Shown: positions 1 to 10,009 of the stretch, in pieces
Numbering within the stretch: position 1 is the stretch's first letter
How the letters are laid out: each line of letters begins with the position of its first letter
Source of the DNA: Diadema setosum
Lineage: Eukaryota; Echinodermata; Echinoidea; Diadematoida; Diadematidae
Direction of reading: 5' to 3'
Assembly (NCBI GenBank): GCA_033980235.1
Contig: CM067059.1
Span: 10,364,309 to 10,428,308, forward strand
DNA length: 64,000 nucleotides
The notes under the pieces: generated by a model
Seen by the model: the letters and a program-made list of their open reading frames with translations, nothing else
Database searches by the model: none
Told to the model about the DNA's origin: nothing
Program-made: the position numbers and the translations under genes

Positions 1-1441
1 GAGAAAGGAAGGGGGGGGGGGAAGAATATCTGGTATTTCTGCCACCAGCAACGATGTGGAGATATTGTATGATAATAACTATACAAGCACAGTGTGGTGA
101 GCTGACATGTGTGAAACACAATAGCCAACAAATAGGCAACAAATTTGTGAAACTTGTCACCACGCTTTATTGAGCTGTGACACAAATGAGCATGACGGGT
201 AAACAGAACCTGACTGCCCAAAAGCTTTGTGCATTATGGAAAATGGTGGGAAAAGTTAGGGTAGCGGAACAAAATTCGTACAGTCAGCTCAATGTCAGGC
301 ATGGTGGTACTTCTCTTATCACACAATCTTACCATGCAAATTAAGTGGTTGTAAGACATACAAATTGTGTGACAAAACTGTCATTATACCATCAATTTAC
401 ACTTGAGGCATGCTTGCTTGACTGACAACCTACAAACTGTGGATAAATGTCCCAGAACAGATGAGGGGGTATTGAGGCAGTTTAGCTCCCCAGCCTGAAA
501 TACATGGAAAATCATTTGAGTGCTGAAATTGTATGCTCAACAGATGGTCAAATGCTAAACACTCAAGCCTTTTGCTTTTTTTTTTTCTTCTACCATCATA
601 ACCAAACATATGAAATGTGCTGAAAGGGAAATGTCCCACCAGAAATGAAGGCACAGTTTGACTGGAAGCGTCATCTCTTTCCACCTCCCTGCTAAGACAA
701 GTGAATGATGCAGTGCCATTTTAGACAGACAGTACATGAGGTGAAATGTTCATACAGTTGTATTGGTAGTAGTAGAGCATTGAACAAGGCTATCCCAGTC
801 ACATAATTAAAGTCATCACCCTTTTTCTTACAGAATGTGATTTTATCGATTTTGTAAGTGGGGGTACCTTCCCTGTTGTGGCAGTGTGTAAGAACATGAA
901 TGTCAAATTTTTGCTTGCAGTATATAAGACAATTTTTTTTTTATTATTTAAGTATGTACATGTACATGTGTACAGAGTGTTATATTCATCAACAAAAGAG
1001 AAGTTTCTAGCAGGTGACATATATTCCTAGGACTAAATGATTGTTCTAAAATGCCCATATAATGCCATGATACAAGACATATGGAATATAAATATATACA
1101 AATGTCTGCTATTTTTGCTTGTTTTTTTTTTTTCTCCCATCTTCTACTGTCATTCAAATTGACATTCTCTTTGAGGAGAAATTCTCCTGGGATTGATTAT
1201 TGCTGTGACAATATTTGATTTTACAAAGTTAAGAAAAGTGCACTTAACTCTATTCCACACTTAGATAGTAGTACACCATATACACTGTATCCAAACGAGA
1301 ATTCCAACTCATCAGCTCCACAACCAGTTGATATCACTGTACCTGTGTTCAGAGGATCCATACAGCTATTAACAATCTAGCTCTTTCAATATGCATACTA
1401 CAAAGACTCTATCTTCAACAAAGACTCTAACACTTGTGATG
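1..1441. other. AT-rich non-coding stretch
   Basis: No exon-like segment was seen. The open frames here are short, cross homopolymers and lack splice context. It holds a G-run near base 10, several A or T runs and a TACATGTA-rich patch near 955-972. Probably intergenic or intronic. Confidence 0.5.
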
Positions 1442-1445
1442 TTAA

Positions 1446-1836
1446 AGGGATTGTATAGTTTTGCTTGCGACCTAATTTCAGGTTTCTAACTTTTTTTTTT
1501 TTTTTTTTTGCGAGATAATGAGAAACCTCTTATGAAATATGAAAGAGCATGTAATTCCATGAGGGATTCAATGTTTATTTGATGAAAAGATTTTGGTTTT
1601 GAAATGGCTGAGATATCCAAAACAGACCAATTTTAATAAAGTGTGGGACCCACACTTTATTACGATCACTTTGTTTTACTTTGGATGTTTCAGTCATTCC
1701 AAACCCGATTTTCATCAAATAAACTTTGAATTTCTCTTAAAATGGTATGCTGTGTACTATTTCATAAGTGTTTTCTTGGTATCTGGCAAAAATTTTGAAA
1801 CCCAATTCTCATCTCCACCAATACTGTACCATCCCT
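1446..1836. mobile_element. TTAA-flanked MITE (piggyBac-type target)
   Basis: A 391-bp element begins AGGGATTGTATAGTTTTG and ends with the inverse of AGGGATGGTACAGTATTGG. TTAA lies on both sides (1442-1445 and 1837-1840), the target duplication typical of piggyBac-like elements. The centre (about 1636-1664) is a near-perfect palindrome built on AATAAAGTGTGGG and its complement. There is no coding capacity; open frames in it are incidental. Family assignment rests on the TTAA flanks and end symmetry only. Confidence 0.7.
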
Positions 1837-1840
1837 TTAA

Positions 1841-3340
1841 AATTATTATAAACTTAACGACACATTTTATCATTGCTTATTTGAAGCACGAAAATACAAA
1901 TAAATTACAAATAGGCATCTGCTGGACTAATGCACTGTATCATCTGTATCACTACACATGATTTATTAACACAAACCCTCATTTTCCTGGCTCAATTTAG
2001 TTTCCTAGCGCATCACAGAGATTTTTGGACTAAGCACACAAGAAGATTTACCCCATCATTGTATCTGTGTACACAAACTAAAGACAATTTCTCTAAAAAT
2101 GACTTTTACACTGATATGACAAAAACTCCACCCTACAGGCTATAGGAAAAATTGACAGGTAAGACAAATTGACAAGTCATACAACGTAGCTCACATACAT
2201 AGTTGACGGGAAAGTGTAATATTACATTTTACATGTATATCACTAAGGCTTGGCTGTAGCCCTATAGCTAGTGACTTTGTTTGACAGTATATAGGCCTAC
2301 TATGCCTTCATTATTGGGATGCCTGTTGCTGTGAATGGGCTGTTCAGAATTAATCTACATTGTATAGTGAAGCTTCGTGACGAGTTCACAAGCAGAAATT
2401 AGTCTTGTGAATGATGCTATGAATCATAACCTGGTCCATACCCCACTCACAGCAAAATCAGTGGTAAGGCCCTTTGTCTCATGTTGTGTATTCAGTTTAA
2501 TATTGGGTCTCATTTCTTTTGTTGCTCGGCAGGCACAAATGTTCTCTAACTTGTATAACGTTCAAGTTGAGTGCTTCCGTGAATGTGGTTACAACTAGTT
2601 ACATCCTCAAAGGAATACAACACAAAGGAGAATACATATGTTGGTTGTTATTGTGACGATTTTACATTGTGCGGCATTCCAAAGGCACACTATGGTATGG
2701 GGCGTGCACTGTACACTTTTGTGTCAGGTTGACACCAAAGAAACTGGAATCCCTTTCAAAGTGCAACAATAGGTTCCTATGTGTACACAGACCATCATGT
2801 ACTATATTCCACACACCATTAACTTTGCCTTTCTTTTCGACATCATTTTTTCCCCCCTCCATGGGCAGAAGTAAAGAGATGTAGGCCTACATAGGAAAAT
2901 CTCATTTCCCCAAGTATGGTGTGGGGGCCAAAAGCAACCAAATGCCATGAAATTACAATGGTCATTTGCTGTGTTCTTTCAATTTGAATATTATTTCAAT
3001 ACATGATCAAAAATGATACAGAGGCATTTACAATGAAACAGTATGCAGGATACAGTGGCCTAGATTTAGTCTTATTATAAAGCAAGTAGAGGTGTACACT
3101 AAAAACAGAAGCAATTTCGGCATATCCTTTTTCTTTTCACACACAGTGGAGGTGATAAGGGCACAAGGCAAAAACTAGAACATAATTATGTAGCAAGAGT
3201 AATATTCTGAAAGTGAGTATGCAGTTAGCCATTTGAATGCCAAGAGGGTACTAGGTAAGTACCACCTTGCTAATTCTCAGTGGTGTTGGATGGCTTCTCT
3301 TGTGCCATATATTCAGGCTTTTCTTTTTCCTTTTCTTTTT
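1841..3340. other. Non-coding stretch
   Basis: No convincing exon or element was seen. Short open frames occur on both strands around 2.4-2.9 kb. TAGGCCTA-type palindromic words occur near 2294 and 2881. Confidence 0.45.
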
Positions 3341-3344
3341 CATG

Positions 3345-3440
3345 AGGTAGCCCAGCTTGGCTCAGTTTGCAAAGCGCTTGTGAATCACCATTGTCTCTTG
3401 CATGTCTTCAAGCTTTGCTCAAATGGACAATGCCCTGGTA
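3345..3440 (+). repeat. tRNA-derived SINE-like fragment
   Basis: TGGCTCAGTTTGCAAAGCGC (3358-3377) matches a tRNA-type A box followed by the usual GCGC stretch. GCTCAAATGG (3417-3426) is a degenerate B box about 59 bases downstream. Spacing is somewhat long and the B box imperfect, so this looks like an old SINE head rather than a tRNA gene. Confidence 0.45.
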
Positions 3441-3445
3441 GGTTA

Positions 3446-4180
3446 ACCCAAGGTTATGTTTGTCTACTTCTTTCAAGTCGTTCATTCAAAGTTTGAAGCA
3501 AAGAGGCTGCAGGTGCTAACACCAGGGATAATACTGCCTCGCCCCTATATAATAGAATATTAATAGATGCACAGCTTGAGTTCACTCAGTGTATGCATCT
3601 TTAGTTCGAATATGTACAAACAAAACTTGCACTTCATTAAACACAAATACACATACATTTGCAGTGTGGATTACTGGTCCCTCTAGCCTACGAACAATGT
3701 TTTGTGTAGAATCAAACAAGTAGATTCTACAAAAATTTTCTGGGATACATGTACATGCAAGTGAATAAACTGCAAATAATCAAAATTCTTTGCAAACTCC
3801 AATTTTGGGATATTTCTGGTTGTCTACACTTCACACAGTGAGCTTGAATATCACATGTACAAGTAATTTTATAATTCTCATAGATACAACTTATTGACTG
3901 CATAGCATGGATGACACAATATCTTCCACATCAGGCAGTGAGATCAGTTTGTGTTATCACAATAATTTCACAGTTATAGTATGCAATATCTATATCTGCA
4001 ATGTCTACATGAAAATGTCTAATACTCTTTACCATGGATCTAGCTTTCAAATATTCAGATATCAACAAAAAACTTTCACTGAATAAGCCACTACTGCTGG
4101 CAGTGTCTGCAAAGAAGAGGAGCAACTCCCATCTCTCCTGAGTCAACAAAGCCTACTTCGTTGAAAGTCTGCATAGTAGT
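3446..4180. other. Non-coding stretch
   Basis: AT-rich sequence with no recognisable exon, element or array. Confidence 0.45.
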
Positions 4181-4186
4181 TAAAAA

Positions 4187-4546
4187 ATGCGTTCAACCGA
4201 CAACCGTGCCATTTCATTTGTGGAATCTCGAACAGAATTCCTCCTTCCTATAAACTTTCAACCTCCCAGCCAGAGCAGTTTACCCAAGATATCGGGTTCT
4301 GTCCCGACACAAGCCGCCGACCTCCGAGACAAATCCCCTCCGAAATCTCTCACCGTGGCATATAGGACGCCATGGCAACCGCGTCATGCATTCCATGCCA
4401 CTCACCAGCCAATGGTCACAGTCACCTCAACCCCTTCTGCCAAAACACTCCACAAGCAAAACAATCAACGTCAGTGGATGGAGTCAGACAGGGCCCCAGC
4501 ACACAGTGATATGATGACGATGTTGAATGGGCCAGAGTGTCCGTGA
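4187..4546 (+). CDS. Possible small hypothetical ORF, 119 aa
   Basis: An ATG-initiated frame of 119 codons lies in a GC-balanced island that stands out from its AT-rich surroundings. An in-frame TAA lies two codons upstream of the ATG, so it cannot be an internal exon entered from that side. The predicted product is rich in Pro, Ser, Thr and His and matches no domain I recognise. There is A at -3. The same island has a CCAAT motif and could equally be a promoter or conserved non-coding block. Function unknown; coding status unproven. Confidence 0.22.
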   Translation: MRSTDNRAISFVESRTEFLLPINFQPPSQSSLPKISGSVPTQAADLRDKSPPKSLTVAYRTPWQPRHAFHATHQPMVTVTSTPSAKTLHKQNNQRQWMESDRAPAHSDMMTMLNGPECP

Positions 4547-4559
4547 GGACTGCCGCAGT

Positions 4560-5460
4560 TGTGGTACGGGGCGTTCTTTAAATGAGAAATAATATTTTGA
4601 TAGCTTCTTAAGTGTCTGCCTTCTGTTCAATGTCCATTGCTAGGAACCAGTCTCCCCCAAAGCAGCTAGACTCCTTGCAATATGCCTATAAATCCTGGCA
4701 CCAGGGAAAGGAAGAAGATGTACTACCTTTGTTTCTATTCTGAGTCTGTGTTTGTTGATTTTACACAGTCCTTTTTGTGTATGTTATGGCCATTCAGCAT
4801 CCATCACAGTTTTTTTTTTTCATTTTCTGATTTTTTTTTTAAATCCAAAAATGTCTTCATATCTTTACCTTCAACTTCAATATTTGATTAAATAGATACC
4901 ATTTGGGAATAGTTCAAGGTCTGGAGTAAGTTTCACCAAGACTAGGATGAAATCGAGGAAGAAATATGAAACCCTGCACTCGATGATGTTCACGTCTCTC
5001 CGTTCTCTCCGTAGCTGATGACCCTTGACCTTGGACTTGGTGTTGTACTGTGAGCTAAACTGGACTCCTTTATTCTTTCAGCACCAACGATAGGCTGGCT
5101 CATGAAACTAAACCAGGCACTATGTTGACAGCCTCTCTGGTGACATAATAAATCAGAGGCAACTGTAAAATCGCGGTGAATCTTCCAGTATCACTTTTTA
5201 AATGCTAGGAAGAACAAAGATCATTGAGGAACAACAAGAAAAAAAGTGCCATGCATTTGAGACAGAGTTAATTACAAATGCTGGAATTTGGGACACCCCA
5301 GAACAGAACACCAACACTCTCCCCATGGATATGAAAAGGAATAGAATTTCTAACCCAGCAGATCACGACATGAAATGGTGTAGTCTAGTAGTTGCATAGG
5401 ATATGCTCAGTTTACATGTCATATATTGTTCTTTACTTGATGCATTGAATACGGCATATA
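4560..5460. other. Non-coding stretch with GC-balanced patch
   Basis: Mostly AT-rich with T-runs near 4810-4842. Around 4930-5170 the composition is more balanced, and the minus strand carries a short ATG-led frame of about 38 codons (near 5102-4988) without a clear splice donor. Nothing assignable. Confidence 0.35.
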
Positions 5461-5461
5461 T

Positions 5462-5865
5462 CATGGGTGTATGCAAGGGGGGGTCAAATTTTCAAAAGGT
5501 CCACTTTTTGTAAAAGACATATTCGTTTTTTGAGGGCTTTTTACTCTTTATAGGCCTACAAAAGGGAAAAAAAAGTGACCGGTGTTCCAGCAAATTGTCA
5601 AAAACCTCGTAAATTTCGTTACTTAGTTTTAATATGCCATAATTTACCTTATTTCTAAGCCGCACTGCCATGCCGAAAAAGTCACTTTTGTATGCACCAA
5701 ATGGCCCCATTTTAAGATATAAAATTAAAAAACTCCCTACTATGGGAGGGGGGACACCCCCCTCCCACACCCTCCCCCCGCTTGGTCGCTCCGCTCCCTC
5801 GCAAAGGTAAAGGTCCAAAAATTTTGATTACGACCCCCCCAGAAAAAATCCTGGATACACCCCTG
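5462..5865. mobile_element. Degenerate DNA element with GGGTGTAT ends
   Basis: The left end reads CATGGGTGTATGCAAG and the right end is the inverse of CAGGGGTGTATCCAGG. G-runs follow just inside both ends, and a short GC-rich block sits near 5740-5800. A possible TATAT duplication flanks it (5457-5461 and 5866-5870), but the flank is AT-rich and this is weak. There is no coding capacity. Superfamily not determined. Confidence 0.5.
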
Positions 5866-5894
5866 TATATACATGTATAGGTTGTACACCTTTT

Positions 5895-6201
5895 GGCCCG
5901 AATTCACGAAGGTGGTACAATTGAAACCATGGTTTAAATCATGGACAATTTGTATGGAGCACCATGTGTCGCATGGCCTATTTCGTTACGAAATCAGTCA
6001 TTTCATCATCAAAATGACCATTTCATGAACAAAATTATTATTACGTTGACGAAATGTTGTTACTTCTTTAGGAAATGATCATTTCGTCAACAAAATGACT
6101 GCTTTTGTAACGAAATAGGCCATGCGACTCTTGACGCTCTATACAAATTGTCCATGGTTTAAACCATGATTTCAATTGTACCACCTTCATGAATTCTGGC
6201 C
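5895..6201. mobile_element. PIF/Harbinger-type MITE (foldback)
   Basis: A 307-bp element whose two halves are inverted copies for well over 100 bases. The ends read GGCCCGAATTCACGAAGGTGG and its near-perfect complement. Flanking bases are TTT on both sides (5892-5894 and 6202-6204), a 3-bp duplication as expected for PIF/Harbinger. The end resembles the right end of the autonomous element at 46 kb (GGCCCCGTTTCACAAAGGTAG), so a Harbinger-type transposase is the likely mobiliser. It has no coding capacity. Confidence 0.7.
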
Positions 6202-6204
6202 TTT

Positions 6205-7070
6205 ATGTTCAGTAGTATCCTAGAAAGATTGAGCATGTCATCTACTAAATTGAGTCAATCAGCATTCATTCTGTGAAAAGCATGTCACAATCTACATACA
6301 AGAAATGCCTCTACATCCATGTCACTTTCAATCGTAAGGAATCAATACACAATCTTTGGCAGCAGTTGCATTCTTTCAATTTCCCATCTTATTGTCACAA
6401 AAGTGTATATTGTATGTAACGCAAAAGAAAAACACTTCCTACAAACACCTGTTGCCTTGCTGACTTGATCGGGAAAGTTTGCATAATTAATTATCTTTTT
6501 CAAAACATGCAACAAATCATACAAGAACAATATTGATAGATGGAGAGGGGGGTAGAAAAGAGCTTAATCTCCCAACACCTCTTTGGAGCCATGCGTCTTC
6601 CTCAGAATCGTTATCTTGACACCTCCATCTTTTCTTGTCACTGGGCGGGACATTCAACCCCTAATTCCATCCGCCACAAAATATCTTGTTTGCAAAACCG
6701 ATCATGAATCAATGAATTAGAAGCCATGCAGCCTCTGTTACGACTGAGGTCTACCTGCACTCGTGTCTTTTTGGCTTTAACAGGCGGCTTATCATTTATC
6801 ATTCTTATTATCATCTGATAGCTCAGAAGTCAGTTTTTCACTGTTTGTGCACATGGAGGTCTGAAATGGGTAGACTAACACCCTCTGGGGACATCTTGTG
6901 GATAACCCTGCATAGACATGGTATCTGTGAAGGAGCTTGGGGGATGAGGCATCATCAGTTGGAGTAATTGCAGTATATCCCATCATTGTTGGTGAGGAGT
7001 AAACGGTCATTGAAGCCGAGACAACAATAATCGATATCCAGCAGGGGGAAGAAATCAATATTGACCAGAA
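6205..7070. other. Non-coding stretch with possible conserved island
   Basis: No certain gene. 6570-7060 is less AT-rich than its surroundings. A minus-strand open frame (7058-6792) has fairly ordinary codons but no domain and no convincing acceptor. It may be regulatory or an unrecognised exon. Confidence 0.3.
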
Positions 7071-7079
7071 AAGGCTGGG

Positions 7080-7225
7080 GCCGGCGGTGCTGCAGTGGTC
7101 ACGGAGTGGTGTGTGTATTTTTTTTTTTCAACCGCTGCTTTTGACTCCGCGAAAGGTCATTCTACTGAATGGGGGCCCAGGGTGAGCCCCCACGAGTGGG
7201 CCTGGTTTTGATTCCTGTGCAAGGT
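7080..7225 (+). repeat. Degenerate tRNA-like SINE fragment
   Basis: CGGTGCTGCAGTGG (about 7085) resembles an A box and GGTTTTGATTCC (7204-7215) a B box. They are about 118 bases apart, so the unit would carry an internal insertion, including a T-run. Weak assignment. Confidence 0.28.
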
Positions 7226-7289
7226 CTTGATGGGTGTCCAGATAATTGAATCTTTCTTCGATAGAAGTGCTTTGCAATGCTGCAACCAT

Positions 7290-9930
7290 ACGTGTCTGTT
7301 AGCCTAGACTACACCAGGGCAAAAAAAAAAGTTCACAGCAATATGATAACCTTGCACTGTACACTAGCTCCACAGAGTGGTCACTTTTTGTGCCATAGCA
7401 AAATTTAAAGGACAGTAAGATAGGGAGCTATTCAAATGTTAATGAAAAGAAAAAAACAGTGAATGGTAGTTTTGTATGAATGCCATATCTTTTATCTGAA
7501 TGTCTGAAATGACCTAAATGTATGCATGCATAAACTATATTCATCTATCTCTTGGATGAATAAGCACACAGCTGTGTAATTAACAACACAATGACAACAG
7601 AATTGACAATGACAACGATATACACTGTAACTACATTTTACCTTGGAGCACACAAAATAATACAATAAAAAGCATGCATGATAAAGAAGATTTCATCATT
7701 GAATGCACCTAGTCTACAAGTCTAGTTGTAGTCTAGTTTGCAACTACATTGTAGTCTACAATGTAAATCAAGATTTATTGCTACCTGCATGTCTTCCACA
7801 ATTTTAAGAAATGTTAACTGAACTTACTAATTTTGCATCTCTGTTGAAACATTCAAAGCGGCTTAATGAGTCAAACATTGGTTGTTAGCACTGCGTCACC
7901 AACACAAAACATGAAAGGTGGATATGAATGCAGCATTACTGCCTCTTGCTGCTCTGTATGCACAATGTGCACAATGCAAAAAAATTGAAATCAATACTAT
8001 GAAAGAACCCCACCACCCCACTCATTAATCTTATCTCTCTAAAAAGGGAGAAGTGAGACGCTTCCATTGTTTCCACGGAGACAAGTCACTGCGGAGAATA
8101 TTTTCGCTTTTGTTGTGTCACGCGGGGAAAAGCATACATTATTCAGGTGCATCAATAGAGCTGGCGGTATCACATAACAGCCGAGCACTTAGCGAGGACA
8201 CCTAATACAAAGCAACTTGATCGATACTGGTATCGTTCCTTTCATCATTAAGCTTTGTCTTCGCTGAACCACGAATCATTTTGACACTGCCAAACAAAAG
8301 GACAAACTTAAAACATTGCAGGACTGAAATAGACCCCTGTGACTTCGCCACAAAACATGAAAGGAGGGATGAATATTTTCCTGAGCAAAGGTCAGTCGTT
8401 CTAAAAAATCTTGACCCAAATCAAGAAAATATGATCTTCTTTTCAAGCGGTAACGTGGTGGCAAATTGTATGGCACACCATTCACCGTTTATCTTTGTCA
8501 ATACTGGTCATTGTAGATTCGCATCACAATCAAACGTTTTCACACCCAAGGACAATCCATTCAGCAACGCTGATCAATATCTTAATTATTCAGCTCACTT
8601 CAGACCTTTAGAGCAGCGAGGCTACTTGCATGTTGTGACATGGCCCAAGCAAAGATTGTTGATGTTTTGGGGCTGGAATAACATTCTGTTCAATGAAACT
8701 GTATCTGTGTATGAAGGCAACCCATTACCTGGATTATACCACATGTGACACGACATTGAAAACCAACTTTACGCTGTCTTGGCTGTTCCGTGTCTGCCAT
8801 TTTGATTTGTTAAAAGCTTCTCATACACTTTATGCACTTTGCATTTAATAGGGGACCCATTCAAAGTAATTGCATTTAACAAAAAATAATTTTTCATGAG
8901 GCATTAACATTTACAGAGACCCCAGGCTCTACTCAACAATGATGATAATCACTCACAATTAGCGCTAAGACCCTATTACTGAGCCACACATTACCCTACG
9001 GGGGTGTTAAAGTAGATGGATTAATAACGTATGCCCACGCAACACAAGCCATCAAGACTGCTCATGTGAAGATTGGTCGCTCACAGTTTGCACAAGCAAT
9101 TTCATTCTCCCCTTTTTACGACAACCATCTCGCTGATCATCAAAAGCCTAACTTAGTCCCAAGCTCAACTGAATCAGCATAAAGAGATTGCCAACATGCA
9201 TGGAATGTCATTGAGGCTTACACTAAACCGTTTTCATCTCTGCAGTTAGCACATTCACATGAATTCATGTGCACATAATTCAGCTGGTCATAAAACTGCA
9301 CTTACATGGCTGCCTTAGTCCCATCCGAATATATGATGTTCATATTGGTAATTTATCAAGCTGAACTCAAGGTACTTGCACATGGTTAAAATTAACTGAG
9401 TGTATAAAGTGGAAAAACCAAAAGAATATAGAATAATTGATTGCATATATTAAAAACATACAACCATATCACATAAAAACAAATTACCAATCAAGAGTCA
9501 AGTTCTGATTAATGATAGTCATATCTTTGTTTGATTTCTTCATGCCTTTATGTGGGGGGAAAATATTATTTGGCCATGATACACCACTGCTATGAAGCTT
9601 CTTACAAATGGCAAGGTTTATCCTGTTGTTGGTTCCTAAAGCAACACTTAGTGCTTTTGAAATAAATGCCACCATTCCTGACCTACTCAGTATACCTTTG
9701 AAAATCTTTGCCAAAAAAAACAAACAAACAAAGAGATCAATGTAAGGAATATCATAGAAACAGATGTGTTGACATGGAAATAGTTTTGCCCCTTCCCACA
9801 AATGCAACATTATCCAGACATCTCTACATGATAAAACTTTGAATATTTCACTTTTCAACACCAGTTTCAGTTGCGAGCATTCAAATATCCCTAGTTGGAG
9901 TGGAAAGCTCTGCAAGAAGTTTCATGGGAA
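7290..9930. other. Non-coding stretch with balanced islands
   Basis: A 155-codon plus-strand open frame (8281-8748, no initiating ATG at its edge) and a 143-codon minus-strand one (9915-9484) lie here. Neither shows a recognisable domain or splice context. 8040-8200 and 8920-9230 are more balanced in composition and carry homeodomain-like TTAAT/ATTA words. Possibly regulatory; nothing firmer can be said. Confidence 0.35.
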
Positions 9931-9934
9931 ATTT

Positions 9935-10005
9935 GTGGTCACACTGGCAAAACTTTGCGATCTTCAAAGATAACAATATTATCAATCTTTTGCCAGTGTG
10001 ACCAC
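9935..10005. repeat. Hairpin with 18-bp perfect arms
   Basis: GTGGTCACACTGGCAAAA (9935-9952) is exactly complementary to 9988-10005, enclosing 35 bases. The arms may be the ends of a very small MITE. No target duplication was evident. Confidence 0.65.
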
Positions 10006-10009
10006 GGCT

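Noticed and set aside
8281..8748. 155-codon plus-strand open frame
   Set aside because: No ATG at its start, no splice context and no recognisable domain. Kept only as a note in the stretch description.
9484..9915. 143-codon minus-strand open frame
   Set aside because: AT-rich codons, no domain, and it crosses an A-run; more likely chance.
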